Positions 1 through 9,748 are shown, counted from the first letter of the stretch. The stretch is 64,000 bases of DNA from JBBSBL01 sp963735885 (GCA_963735885.1 CAVTMP010000010.1:216416-280415); one strand, 5' to 3'. Numbers and translations are program-made. Notes: generated from the letters alone by a model not told the origin.

Positions 1-362
1 TCCTCGATGACGAACGACGCGCTGAGCGCGAGCGGGCGGCCGCCGGCCATCGCGAGGTCGTTGACCGTGCCGCTCACGGCGAGCGCGCCGATGTCGCCGC
101 CGGGGAAGGCGCGCGGCGTGACGACGAACGTGTCGGTCGTCATCGCCAGCCGGGAGCCCGCCGGGGCGTCGAGCACGGCGGCGTCGCCGAGCGGCGCGAG
201 GAGCGGGTTCCGCAACGCCTCCAGGAACACCGACTCGACGAGCGCGCGCGAGGCCTTCCCGCCCGCGCCGTGGGCGAGCGTGACGAGCTCGTCGCGCAGC
301 CGCGGCGGGCGGCGACGCCGGCGCTCGATGCGCTCGAGGACCTCGCGCTCGCGGTCCTCCAT
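1..362 (-). CDS. hypE: HypE, hydrogenase maturation protein (partial, C-terminus beyond window)
   Basis: HypE dehydrates the S-carbamoyl group on its own C-terminal cysteine to a thiocyanate, giving the CN ligands of the NiFe active site. Only the first ~120 residues lie in the window. They show the conserved TLAHGAGGKASRALVE segment, the GDAAVL motif and the TTDTFVVTP / GGDIGALAVSGTVNDLAM stretches typical of the HypE/PurM-like ATP-binding half. The ATG at 360-362 follows the hypD stop (371-373) by 8 bases, so it is the last visible gene of the operon. The catalytic C-terminal cysteine cannot be checked because the gene runs off the left edge. Confidence 0.93.
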   Translation of the reverse strand, partial: MEDREREVLERIERRRRRPPRLRDELVTLAHGAGGKASRALVESVFLEALRNPLLAPLGDAAVLDAPAGSRLAMTTDTFVVTPRAFPGGDIGALAVSGTVNDLAMAGGRPLALSASFVIE

Positions 363-370
363 GGGTTGGG

Positions 371-1489
371 TCAGACGCCGGCCGGCTCGCGGCGGGCGAG
401 GCGGCCGTACGCGTAGTAGGCGGCGCACGCCCCCTCGGCCGAGACCATGCACGTCCCGATCGGCCGCTCCGGCGTGCACGCCGTGCCGAAGACCTTGCAC
501 TCCCACGGCTTGATCGCCCCCCGCAGGACCTCGCCGCACTGGCACGCCTTCGGATCCTCGACCCGCTCGCCCGCGAGCGGGAAGCGCCGCTCGGCGTCGT
601 GGGCGGCGAAGGCCTCCCGCAGGCGCAGGGCGCTCTCGGGGATCCAGCCGAGGCCGCGCCACTCGAACGTCTCCCGCACCTCCATCGTCTCGTCGATCGC
701 GGCGAGCGCGCGCGGGTTGCCCTCGGGGCGCACGACCCGCGTGTACTGGTTCTCGATCTCCGCCCGGCCGTCGGCGAGCTGGCGCACGACCATCAGCACC
801 GACTGCAGCACGTCGAGCGGCTCGAAGCCGGAGACGACGAGCGGCCGGCCGTACTCGCTCGCGACCGGCTCGTAGACCGCGGTGCCGATCACCGTGGAGA
901 CGTGTCCGGGCCCGATGAACCCGTCGAGCTCGAGGTCGCTCGCCTCGAGGATCGCGCGGATCGCGGGCATCACGAGCACGTGGTTGGCGAACACGCTGAA
1001 GTTGCCGACGCCCTCGGCGCGGGCGCGGAGCAGCGTCAGCGCGGTCGACGGCGCCGTCGTCTCGAAGCCGACGGCGAAGAACACGACCTCGCGGTCCGGC
1101 CGCTCGCGGGCGATCCGGAGCGCGTCGAGCGGCGAGTACACGACCCGGACGTCCGCGCCGCGCGCCTGGGCCTCGAGCAGCGACCCGCGGCCGCCGGGCA
1201 CGCGCAGCATGTCGCCGAACGTCGCGAGCACCACGCCCTCGTCCTCCGCCAGCGCGATCGCGTCGTCGAGGCGGCCCATCGGGATGACGCACACCGGGCA
1301 GCCCGGGCCGTGGACGAGGTCGACGGTGCGCGGCAGGAGGTCCTCGATGCCGTGGCGGTAGATCGTGTGGGTGTGGCCGCCGCAGACCTCCATCAGCTTC
1401 ACGGTGCGATCGGCGGGGGCGACGTGGGCGATCTCGGCGGCGAGCCGGCGCGCGAGGGCGGGGTCGCGGTACTCCTCGACGAACCTCAC
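371..1489 (-). CDS. hypD: HypD, Fe(CN)2CO assembly scaffold protein
   Basis: HypD (372 aa here, the usual family length) is the 4Fe-4S scaffold that, with HypC, carries the iron centre while CN and CO ligands are attached. Visible family motifs are MEVCGGHTHTIYRHG near residue 35, GPGCPVCVIPMGRLDDAI near residue 65, and a C-terminal cysteine-rich part (KACQCGEVLRG, WECKVFGTACTPERPIGTCMVS) that binds the cluster. I place the start at GTG 1487-1489 (MRFVEEYRDP), which overlaps the stop of the upstream HypC-like gene as GTGA. Longer in-frame extensions upstream are arginine-rich and not HypD-like. Confidence 0.95.
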   Translation of the reverse strand: MRFVEEYRDPALARRLAAEIAHVAPADRTVKLMEVCGGHTHTIYRHGIEDLLPRTVDLVHGPGCPVCVIPMGRLDDAIALAEDEGVVLATFGDMLRVPGGRGSLLEAQARGADVRVVYSPLDALRIARERPDREVVFFAVGFETTAPSTALTLLRARAEGVGNFSVFANHVLVMPAIRAILEASDLELDGFIGPGHVSTVIGTAVYEPVASEYGRPLVVSGFEPLDVLQSVLMVVRQLADGRAEIENQYTRVVRPEGNPRALAAIDETMEVRETFEWRGLGWIPESALRLREAFAAHDAERRFPLAGERVEDPKACQCGEVLRGAIKPWECKVFGTACTPERPIGTCMVSAEGACAAYYAYGRLARREPAGV

Positions 1490-1701
1490 GTCGTGGCCTC
1501 GAGGCGCTCGAGCGCGACGCCCGCGTGGCAGAGCAGCACGTCGCCGACGGCGACGGCGCCGACGAGCTCCGTGGCCACCGCCTCGCGCGCGCCGCCGTGC
1601 TCGACGACGGCGGTGCGCGGATCGGGCACCGCGACGACCGCCACCGCGAGGGCCGCGTCGCCGCACGTGATGCAGGCCTCGCCGCCCGGACGCCCGGTCA
1701 C
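1486..1701 (-). CDS. second, divergent HypC/HupF-like chaperone
   Basis: A 71-aa protein starting at GTG 1699-1701 (overlapping the hypC stop as GTGA) and ending in a GTGA overlap with hypD. After a short leader it reads ACITCGDAALAVAVVAV and ends with VGDVLLCHAGVALERLEA. This has the small beta-barrel pattern of HypC, with C10-x-x-C13 in place of the N-terminal MC that classical HypC uses to bind HypD. By position between hypC and hypD it probably acts as an accessory or specificity chaperone in HypCD assembly. The assignment rests on this pattern and on context. Whether C10 does the job of the classical Cys2 is unknown. Confidence 0.75.
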   Translation of the reverse strand: MTGRPGGEACITCGDAALAVAVVAVPDPRTAVVEHGGAREAVATELVGAVAVGDVLLCHAGVALERLEATT

Positions 1702-1976
1702 TCCACCCGGCTCCCCTCGAAGTCGGCCAGCTCCTGCTCGTAGGGCTCGCCGAGCCCCTCGAGCAGCGACAGCGTCGCGGCGGCCTCCGCCTCGTCGATG
1801 CGAGCGATCGCGAAGCCGACGTGGATCAGCACCCAGTCGCCGGGACCGACGATCTCGCCCTCGAACGCGAGCAGGCCGACGTTGACGTTGCGCCGCACGC
1901 CCGAGACGTCGACCTTCGCGATCTGGTTGTGCTCGTCGACGACCTCGAGGATCCGTCCCGGGATGCCGAGGCACAT
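1698..1976 (-). CDS. hypC: HypC, hydrogenase assembly chaperone
   Basis: A classical 92-aa HypC. It begins MCLGIPGRILEV, with Cys2 available to bind HypD and the large-subunit precursor, followed by VDVSGVRRNVNVGLL and GDWVLIHVGFAIARID. The C-terminal 25 residues form a charged tail. The ATG (1974-1976) follows directly on the hypF stop (1977-1979), and its own stop overlaps the GTG of the HypC-like gene. HypC shuttles the Fe(CN)2CO unit from HypD to the apo large subunit. Confidence 0.95.
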   Translation of the reverse strand: MCLGIPGRILEVVDEHNQIAKVDVSGVRRNVNVGLLAFEGEIVGPGDWVLIHVGFAIARIDEAEAAATLSLLEGLGEPYEQELADFEGSRVE

Positions 1977-4195
1977 CTACGCCGCCCTCCGCTCGCCCGC
2001 GCCCGCCGGTGCGCCGGCGCGGAGCCGGGCCGCGGCGACCGCGGCCTGCCCGTAGGAGATTCCCGCGTCGTTCGGCGGCACCCGCCGGTGGGCGAGCACC
2101 GTGAAGCCCTCGGCGGCGAGGCGGCGGCGGACGGAGGCGAGCAGGCGCAGGTTCTGAAAGGTACCGCCGGAGAGCGCGACGGTGCGCGGAGCGCCGGCGT
2201 GCGCGCACGCGGCGGCCAGGGCGCGCGCCAGGCCCTCGTGGAACGCCGCGGCGATCTCGGCGCGCGGGCGGCCCGCGGCGAGATCGTCGTGGGCGGCGGC
2301 GACGAGGTCCGCGCCGCGGATCAGCCCGCCGGCGACGAGCGCACGGATACGGGGCGGCGGGCACCTCCCCCGCGAGCCGCTCGAGCTCGATCGCCGCCTG
2401 GCCCTCGTAGCTCGTCCGCTCGCGCAGGCCGAGCAGCGCGGCCACCGCGTCGAACAGCCGGCCCGCGCCGCTGCTGGGCGGGGCGTTCACGCGCAGGGCG
2501 GCCCGCACCGGCGCCCAGCGGGGGAAGCGGCACCGGGCGCCCCGCGGCCTCGAGGTAGGCGGCCGCCATCCGCCACGGCTCGCGGATCGCGGCCTCCCCG
2601 CCCGGCAGCGGGACCGGCGCGAGGTGGGCCAGGCGCTCGAAGCCGAGCAGGTCGCAGCGCAGCAGCTCGCCACCCCACAGCGTCCCGTCGGTCCCGAGCC
2701 CGGTCCCGTCGAGCACGAGCGCCAGGGCCTCGCCCGTCTCGCCGTGCTCGGCGAGGCACGCCGCCGCGTGGGCGTGGTGGTGCTGGACCTCGACGAGCTC
2801 GGCGTCCTGGTCGTGCGCCCATGCCGTCGCCGCGTAGCCGGGATGGAGATCGCAGGCGACGGCCTCGGGGCGCACGCCGAGCATCGCGAGGTAGAGGTCG
2901 AGGTCGCGCGCGAACGCGCGGCGCGCCTCGGGGTGGTCGTGATCGCCGAGGTGGGGGCTCGGGAACGCCTCCGCGCCGCGCGCCACGCAGAAGGTCGCCT
3001 TCAGCTCGGCGCCGGCGGCGACGAGCGGCCGCGGGGCGGCGAGCGGCAGCGGCACCGGCGCGGGGACCTCGCCGCGCGAGCGGCGGATCGGGAACGCCGC
3101 CCGGACGACCCCGTCCTCGCAGCGGCGCTCGATCGCCCGGTCGTGGCCGAGGAAGGCGTCCGCGATCGGAGCGAGCCGCTCGCGCGCGTCGGCGTCCCCG
3201 ACGGCGATCGGCTCCTGCGCGCGGTTGCCGCTCGTGAGCACGAGCGGCCGGCCCGCGTCGGCGCACAGCAGGAGGTGGAGCGGCGTCGGCGGGCGCATGA
3301 CGCCGAGCCACGGGGATCCGGGCGCGACGGCCGTGGCGACCGGGGCGTCCGCGCGGCGGCGGACGAGCACGATCGGGCCCGCGGGCGAGCCGAGCAGCGC
3401 CGCCTCGCGGGCGGTGGGCTCCGCGACCTCGCCCGGCTGGAGGCAGAGGAGCGCGAAGGGCTTCTCGTCGCGCCGCTTGCGCGCGCGCAGGCGGCGGACG
3501 GCGGCCTCGCTCGTCGCGTCGCAGGCGAGATGCCAGCCGCCGAGCCCCTTGACGGCGAGGATCCCGCCGTCGCGCAGCAGCCCGGCGGCATCGGCGAGGG
3601 CCATGGAGAGGCGGGGTCCGCACGCGGGGCAGGAGATCGTCTCGGCGTGGAAGCGGCGGTCCGCGGGGTCGTCGTACTCGGCGCGGCAGGCCCCGCACAT
3701 CGGAAACGCCGCCATCGCCGTGCGCTCGCGGTCGAAGGGCACCGCGCGGGTGATCGTGTAGCGCGGCCCGCAGTCCGCGCACGTCGTGAACGGGTAGCGG
3801 TGGCGCCGGTCGGCCGCGTCGAGCAGCTCGCCCCGGCAGGCCGCGCACGTCACGGCGTCCGGCGGCACGAGCGCCGGCGCCGCCGCGGCCGCCGGATCGC
3901 TCGCCGCGACGGCGAAGCCGCCCGCGCCGGTCGCGGGGATCGCCTCGACGTCGAGGGAGCTCAGGACGGCGCGCGGGGGCGCCTGCGCCGGGAGCGCCCG
4001 GACGAACGCGTCGAGCGCGGCCGGCTCCCCCTCGGCCTCGATCGTCACGCCCCACCCGTCGTTGCGCACGAACCCCGCCAGCCCGTGACGGGCGGCGAGC
4101 CGGTGCACGGCGGGGCGGAAGCCGACGCCCTGGACCGTCCCGGTGACGCGCAGGCGGCGGCGCTCGAGCCGGGCGGGCGCCGCGGCGCGGCTCAT
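1977..4195 (-). CDS. hypF: HypF carbamoyltransferase, interrupted by two frameshifts
   Basis: HypF makes the carbamoyl-adenylate and transfers it to HypE. Domains in order are an acylphosphatase-like domain (GTVQGVGFRPAVHRLAA at about residue 17), two zinc fingers (CAACRGEL...CADCG and CGACRAEY...CPACG), a YrdC-like domain (GGILAVKGLGGWHLACDA) and a Kae1-like domain (VQHHHAHAAACLAEH, LVLDGTGLGTDGTLWGGEL, VALSGGTFQNLRLLASVR). The reading frame changes at about 2520, exactly at a run of five G (2520-2524), and again near 2350. Both halves are otherwise intact up to the TAG at 1977-1979. The ATG overlaps the hypA stop. The simplest reading is two sequence errors in a functional gene, not a pseudogene. 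Confidence 0.9.
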
Positions 4196-4473
4196 GCGCC
4201 GCCCCGGGCGGGCTCCTCGACCTCGACCGACAGGAGCAGGATGTCCTGCGCCCCCGGGTCGGCCGGGTCCTCGGCGGTCTCGATCCGGCAGCGCGCCCCC
4301 TCGGCGATCGTGCCGCGCGAAGAGGCCTCGAAGTGCTCGAGGAAGTGCTCGGGCGACATGTGGGAGAGCGCGCCGAGGCGCACGGAGATCGCCGTGACGC
4401 GGTCGGCGCCCTCATCACGGGCGACGCCCTCGACCTTGCGCATGAGCGCCCGCATGAGGGTCGCCTCGTGCAC
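4192..4473 (-). CDS. hypA: HypA-like nickel metallochaperone lacking the zinc finger
   Basis: A 93-aa protein starting at GTG 4471-4473 with the HypA signature VHEATLMRALMRKV (His2 and Glu3 are the nickel ligands in HypA) and later VRLGALSHMSPEHFLEHFE, as in HypA. Family members are usually about 113 aa and carry two CxxC pairs for structural zinc. Here the only cysteine in the matching stretch is a lone C in GARCRIETAED, so the zinc subdomain is missing. The gene lies between the maturation protease and hypF, with which it overlaps (ATGA). Its role is probably nickel delivery to the large subunit with altered zinc dependence (inference). Confidence 0.85.
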   Translation of the reverse strand: MHEATLMRALMRKVEGVARDEGADRVTAISVRLGALSHMSPEHFLEHFEASSRGTIAEGARCRIETAEDPADPGAQDILLLSVEVEEPARGGA

Positions 4474-4477
4474 GGGC

Positions 4478-4958
4478 TCAGCCGCTCCCGAGGGCGGCGC
4501 GCGCCTCGCCGAGGATCGCGGCGGCCGCCGCGTCGACGCCGCGCACGACCCCCGGATCGAGCGGGGCCGCCGGCCTCCCAGCCCGCGCCCTCGATCCCGT
4601 AGACGACGAGCCGGCCCGGCATCCGGTCGAGCGCGCGCGCGAGCTCGACCGCCTCGCCGAGCCCGATGGCGTGCGTCGAGCACCCGAACGTCGGCGCGGG
4701 GAGCGGCGCCTCGGTCGCGTCGAGGCGGTGGACCTCGCCGGCGGGCGCCCCGGAGGCCACGGCGTCGGCGACGAGCGCGACGTCGGCGCCCGCCCAGGCC
4801 TCCATCAGCGCGCCGGGATCTCCGTCGCGCTCGAGGATCTCGATCCCCGGCGGAGCCTCCGACCGCAGCCGCGCCGCGACCGCGAGCCCCGCGGCGTCGT
4901 CGGCGCGCAGCGCGTTGCCGATCCCGATCGCGACGACGCGCGGCGGCGTCTCAGTCAC
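4478..4958 (-). CDS. hydrogenase maturation endopeptidase (HyaD/HycI type), one frameshift
   Basis: Removes the C-terminal tail of the large subunit after nickel insertion. It begins GTG at 4956-4958 (MTETPPRVVAIGIGNALRAD) with the family motif GIGNALRADDAAG. It continues with ALVADAVASGAP and STHAIGLGEAVELARAL, whose Asp and His residues match the nickel-sensing positions of the family. After VYGIEGAGWEAG the frame changes near 4570. The shifted frame then reads PLDPGVVRGVDAAAAAI and LGEARAALGSG to a TGA at 4478-4480, a normal ending. The start overlaps the alpha-subunit gene by 8 bases. Confidence 0.85.
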
Positions 4959-6273
4959 GCTCCACCTCGAGGTCGAGGAAGTGGGTCGCGCACGAGATGC
5001 ACGGGTCGTAGTTGCGGATGCTGACCTCGCAGCGGTGGCGCAGCGCGTCGCGGTCCGCGCCGTCGAACGCCGCGACGACCGCGACGAGGTCCTCCTCGAT
5101 CGAGGGCTGGTTCTGCGCGGTGGGGGGAACGATCTTCGCCTCGCGGATCTCCCCGTCCGCGCCGATCGCGTAGCGCTGGTAGAGCAGGCCGCGCGGCGCC
5201 TCGGTGGCGCCGTGGCCGACCGCCTCGCGCGGCTCCACCGCGACGGCGGGGGGGTCGGGCGGCTCGTAGCCGTCGAGCAGGCGCAGGGCCTCGTCGAGCG
5301 CGTAGGCGATCTCCACGCAGCGCACGAGCAGCGAGCGGAACGGGTTGCGGCAGACCGGCTCGAGCCCGACCTCGGCCGCGAGGTCGCGCGCGAGCGGGGA
5401 GAGCCGGGCCCCGTTGAGCGCCCAGCGCGCGAGCGGGCCGCAGAGGTAGGAGCGGGCGCCGTCGATCATCCGCGAGTGCAGGGCCGTCGAGTGCGGGACC
5501 TGCTCCTCGCGGAAGTGCTCCTCGTACTCCGCGACCGCGATGTCGAGCCCCGTGCTCGCGACGACGCGCCCCCGCTGGATCGCGTACTCCTCGGGGTGGC
5601 TCAGCGCGACGAACGTGTAGTCGCGCTCGAGGTCGGGGTAGTCGAGCGTCCCCGCCCAGCGGGTCAGGGCGATCGCCCACTCGCGGGCCTGCTCGAGCCG
5701 GTCGCGGAGGCGGCCGAGCTCGCGGGCCGAGGGCGCCCGGTAGAAGCCGCCGACCCGGAGGTTGACCGGGTGGACCTCGCGGCCGCCGATCGCCGCGATC
5801 AGCTCGTTGCCGGCCTTCTTCACCGCGAGCCCGCGCTCGACGAGCTCGCGGTGGTCGCGCGCCATGGCGACGACGCCGTCGTAGCCGAGGAAGTCCGGCG
5901 CGTGGAGCGCGACCACGTGCAGCCCGTGGCTCTCGAGCCACTCGCCGCAGTACACGAGTCGGCGCAGGCGGTCGATCTCGTGGGTCGCCTCCACCCCGCA
6001 CGCGGTCTCCATCGCGGCGGTGGCGCTCATGATGTAGGCGACCGGGCAGATCCCGCAGATCCGCGAGGTGATGTCGGGCGCCTCGGTGAAGCGCCGTCCG
6101 GCGAGGAGCGCCTCGAAGAAGCGCGGCGGCTCGTAGATGTTGAACTCGACGAGCTCCGCCCGCCCGTCGCGGACGCGGACCCGCATCGCGCCCTCGCCCT
6201 CCACGCGGGCCAGCGCGCCGACCTTGATCGTGCGGGTGCGGCGCGTGCCGCCGTCCGGAGCCTCCGCGCTCAC
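4951..6273 (-). CDS. hydA: [NiFe] hydrogenase alpha (large, catalytic) subunit, group 3b type
   Basis: A 440-aa large subunit. The N-terminal L1 motif is RICGICPVAYIMSA (C73, C76) and the C-terminal L2 motif is DPCISCATH (C425, C428). These four cysteines hold the Ni-Fe(CN)2CO centre. Processing by the protease would cut after H431 and release FLDLEVERD. The L1 motif ends in Tyr80 where many NiFe hydrogenases have His. I chose GTG 6271-6273 (MSAEAPDGG), which overlaps the small-subunit stop as GTGA. The alpha/delta/gamma/beta set matches the cytosolic heterotetrameric NADP-linked (sulf)hydrogenases. Likely reaction: reversible H2 oxidation coupled to NAD(P). Confidence 0.94.
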   Translation of the reverse strand: MSAEAPDGGTRRTRTIKVGALARVEGEGAMRVRVRDGRAELVEFNIYEPPRFFEALLAGRRFTEAPDITSRICGICPVAYIMSATAAMETACGVEATHEIDRLRRLVYCGEWLESHGLHVVALHAPDFLGYDGVVAMARDHRELVERGLAVKKAGNELIAAIGGREVHPVNLRVGGFYRAPSARELGRLRDRLEQAREWAIALTRWAGTLDYPDLERDYTFVALSHPEEYAIQRGRVVASTGLDIAVAEYEEHFREEQVPHSTALHSRMIDGARSYLCGPLARWALNGARLSPLARDLAAEVGLEPVCRNPFRSLLVRCVEIAYALDEALRLLDGYEPPDPPAVAVEPREAVGHGATEAPRGLLYQRYAIGADGEIREAKIVPPTAQNQPSIEEDLVAVVAAFDGADRDALRHRCEVSIRNYDPCISCATHFLDLEVERD

Positions 6274-7082
6274 CGACCCGCCTCCTCCTCGATCGCCTCC
6301 GCGCGCTCGCGGAACGCCGGCGCGTTGACGTTGAACGTGCGGTGCAGGCGGAGGAGCTCGGCCGGCGGGACGGCCAGCTCGTCGCCGAGCCAGCCGGCCA
6401 GGGAGCCGGTGTTCGGCGTCTCCTTCGGGCCGTAGCAGCCGTAGCAGCCCCGGTCGAAGGCGGGACAGATCGCGCCGCAGCCGGCGTGCGTGACGGGTCC
6501 GAGGCAGGCGGTGCCGTGGGCGACCATCACGCACACGGTGCCGCGGCGCTTGCACTCGGTGCAGACGGAGTGCGCGGGGATGTTCGGGCGCCGCTCGTGG
6601 AGGAAGGCGCTGAGCACCTCGACGAGCTGGACCTTGTTGATCGGGCAGCCCTGGAGCTCGAAGTCGACGGGCACGTGGTCCGAGATCGGCGTCGAGGTGG
6701 AGAGCGTCTCGAGGTACTCGGGCGAGGGGTACACGGCGCGGGCGAACGCCTCGACGTCCGCGAAGTTCCGCAGCGCCTGGATGCCGCCGCTCGTCGCGCA
6801 CGCCCCGATCGTCACGAGGTGACGGGAGGCCCGCCGCACCTCGCGGATCCGCTCGGCGTCGTGCGGCGTCGTGACCGAGCCCTCGACGAGGGACAGGTCG
6901 TAGGGGCCGCGGCCCACGCGACTGGACGCCTCGAGGAAGTACGCGATCTCGATCTCCCCGGCGATGTCGAGCAGCTCGTCCTCGCAGTCGAGCAGGGAGA
7001 GCTGGCACCCGTCGCACGAGGCGAACTTCCACACCGCGAGCCGGGGCCGGCGGCGCCGGCGGGACGGGCGGGCGGCGCTCAC
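6270..7082 (-). CDS. hydD: [NiFe] hydrogenase delta (small, Fe-S) subunit
   Basis: A 270-aa small subunit without a Tat signal, as expected for a cytosolic enzyme. Proximal 4Fe-4S ligands are seen in SCDGCQLSLLD (C23, C26), TIGACATSGGIQ (C95) and LQGCPINK (C146). The C-terminal half carries cysteines for further clusters: SVCTECKRRGTVC, GTACLGPVTHAGCGAICP and RGCYGCYGPKE. The start is GTG 7080-7082, overlapping the gamma stop as GTGA. It passes electrons from the alpha-subunit active site to the gamma/beta diaphorase part. Confidence 0.95.
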   Translation of the reverse strand: MSAARPSRRRRRPRLAVWKFASCDGCQLSLLDCEDELLDIAGEIEIAYFLEASSRVGRGPYDLSLVEGSVTTPHDAERIREVRRASRHLVTIGACATSGGIQALRNFADVEAFARAVYPSPEYLETLSTSTPISDHVPVDFELQGCPINKVQLVEVLSAFLHERRPNIPAHSVCTECKRRGTVCVMVAHGTACLGPVTHAGCGAICPAFDRGCYGCYGPKETPNTGSLAGWLGDELAVPPAELLRLHRTFNVNAPAFRERAEAIEEEAGR

Positions 7083-7948
7083 AGCTCGCGGACCGCCATC
7101 CACGGGACCACCTCGTCCGCGGGGTAGACGGGACCGTCCCGGCAGATGAGCGTCGGCCCGAGCTGGCAGTGCCCGCAGTGGCCGATCCCGCACTGCATGT
7201 TGCGCTCGAGCGTGACGTAGGTGCGGGCCGCCGGGACGCCGCGGCGCTCGAGCGCGCGCAGCGCGAACCGCATCATGATCTCGGGGCCGCAGGTCATCGC
7301 GACGGCGCTGCCGGGATCGAAGCCCGCCCCCTCGAGGAGCTCGGTGACCACGCCGACCCGGCCGCGCCAGTCGGGGCCGGCGACGTCCACCGTGACGCGC
7401 ACCTCGGCGCCGCGGCGCCGCCAGCGCTCGAGCTCTCGCGGGTAGAGGACCTGGTCCGGCGCCCGGCCGCCGACGAGCACGACGACCCGCCCGTAGCGGC
7501 GCCGGGCCCCGAGCACGTGGAGGATCGCCGGGCGCAGGGGCGCGAGCCCGATCCCGCCGGCGACGAACACGACGTCCGCGCCCTCCGCCGCCTCCACCGG
7601 CCACGGCTCCCCGAACGGCCCGCGCACGCCGACGATCTCGCCGCGCCTCGTGTCGCAGAGCGCCCGCGTCGTGAGGCCGACGGCGCGGATCGTCTGGACG
7701 AGCCCGCCCGGCCGGGCCGGATCGCCGCTGATCGAGATCGCGCACTCCCCGCCGCCGAACGGCGAGAGCATCGTGAACTGCCCGGGGGCGAAGGCGGGCG
7801 CGGCGGCGCCGTCCGCGGGCTCGAGGACCAGGGTCCACGTGTCCGCCGTCTCCCGCCGGCGGCGGCGCACCCGGAAGGGCTCCGGCACCATCGGGCCACC
7901 GCCGGCGACCCGGCCCGCCGGCGCGGAGGAGACCTCAGCCGGCGTCAC
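7079..7948 (-). CDS. hydG: hydrogenase gamma subunit, FAD/NAD(P)-binding reductase with 2Fe-2S site
   Basis: A 289-aa ferredoxin-reductase-like subunit. It has an FAD-binding barrel (APGQFTMLSPFGGGECAISIS, residues ~54-74), a nucleotide-binding motif VAGGIGLAPLRPAILHVLG (~129-147), and a C-terminal cysteine set C253-x4-C258-x2-C261-x7-C269 (QCGIGHCGHCQLGPTLIC) for a 2Fe-2S cluster as in dihydroorotate dehydrogenase electron-transfer subunits. It is the NAD(P) docking subunit of the complex. GTG 7946-7948 overlaps the preceding gene by 14 bases. An internal ATG at residue 20 (MVPEPFRV) is a possible alternative start. Confidence 0.93.
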   Translation of the reverse strand: MTPAEVSSAPAGRVAGGGPMVPEPFRVRRRRRETADTWTLVLEPADGAAAPAFAPGQFTMLSPFGGGECAISISGDPARPGGLVQTIRAVGLTTRALCDTRRGEIVGVRGPFGEPWPVEAAEGADVVFVAGGIGLAPLRPAILHVLGARRRYGRVVVLVGGRAPDQVLYPRELERWRRRGAEVRVTVDVAGPDWRGRVGVVTELLEGAGFDPGSAVAMTCGPEIMMRFALRALERRGVPAARTYVTLERNMQCGIGHCGHCQLGPTLICRDGPVYPADEVVPWMAVREL

Positions 7949-8404
7949 CGCTGCCGTACAGGTCGAGGAGCCTGACCCGGGTGTGCTGGAGGCGGTCGAC
8001 GATCGCCGCCGCGAAGTGGCGCATGAGCTGGTAGCCGAGCTCGTGGTCCTCGCCGGCCTTGCCGCGCAGGCACGCGGCGTCGAAGCGCAGCAGCCGGCAG
8101 TCCTCGACCGCCCGGATGTCGAACTGCCAGCGGTAGGGCTCGAAGAGCCACGACCAGCCGACCACGGCGCCCGCCTCGAGGGTCTCGACGACGAGTGGTG
8201 CGCGCCCCGGCGCGTGGAGCTCGAGGGCGATCCGGCCGGCGCGGATCACGACGAAGTCGTCGGCCGGCTCGTCCTCGCGGAAGAGCAGCTCGCCCGCGCC
8301 GGCGCGGGCGGTGACCGCGCACCCGGCGACCGTCGCCCGATGGCGCGGCTCGAGGTCGGCGAACACCGGCGACTCGGCCAGCAGCTCCTCGACGAACCGG
8401 ACGG

Positions 8405-8408
<4 letters not shown>
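7935..8408 (-). CDS. cyclic-nucleotide-binding-fold protein without DNA-binding domain
   Basis: A 157-aa protein with the Crp-type effector domain. VRFVEELLAESPVFADLEPRH leads into GELLFREDEPADDFVVIRAGRIALEL and LEAGAVVGWSWLFEPYRW, where GWSWLF corresponds to the phosphate-binding cassette region. A C-helix follows (HELGYQLMRHFAAAIVDRL). There is no helix-turn-helix after it, so it is not a classical transcription factor. It sits between the beta and gamma genes, coupled by a GTGA overlap to beta, which points to a regulatory or structural partner of the hydrogenase that senses a nucleotide or redox ligand. The ligand cannot be read from the sequence. Confidence 0.85.
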
Positions 8409-9577
<1,169 letters not shown>

Positions 9578-9602
9578 CGCACAGCCGCGCGCGTCGCGTA
9601 AG

Positions 9603-9618
9603 GGGGCAATCACGCCCC
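9603..9618. promoter_or_regulatory. GGGGC-N6-GCCCC dyad upstream of the hydrogenase operon
   Basis: An inverted repeat (GGGGC, six bases, GCCCC) 26-41 bases before the beta-subunit start. It could be part of an operator or of a leader hairpin. I see no clear -10/-35 pair for the operon. Confidence 0.3.
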
Positions 9619-9682
9619 GTCGCGGGCGGGCAGGGCCCGGTCCGCCGCGCCGCGGGCGCGCGGATGCCAAGATGCAGACCGA

Positions 9683-9697
9683 CTGACACGATGTCAG
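9683..9697. promoter_or_regulatory. perfect palindrome CTGACACGATGTCAG, candidate operator
   Basis: CTGACA-CGA-TGTCAG is a perfect 6+6 dyad with a 3-base centre in the 171-base divergent region. It lies about 105 bases upstream of the hydrogenase operon and 51 bases upstream of the secreted-protein gene at 9749. It is the most AT-rich dyad in the region and has the size of a dimeric repressor or activator site. The binding protein is unknown. Confidence 0.45.
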
Positions 9698-9748
9698 GCC
9701 GCCGGGCCATCGCGCCCGCCGTCCTTCCCCGCCCGACAGGAGTCGCCG

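Noticed and set aside
2300..2540. Programmed frameshifting in hypF
   Set aside because: No slippery heptamer with a downstream structure is evident, two shifts occur within 170 bases, and one break is a G5 run. Similar breaks occur in many unrelated genes.
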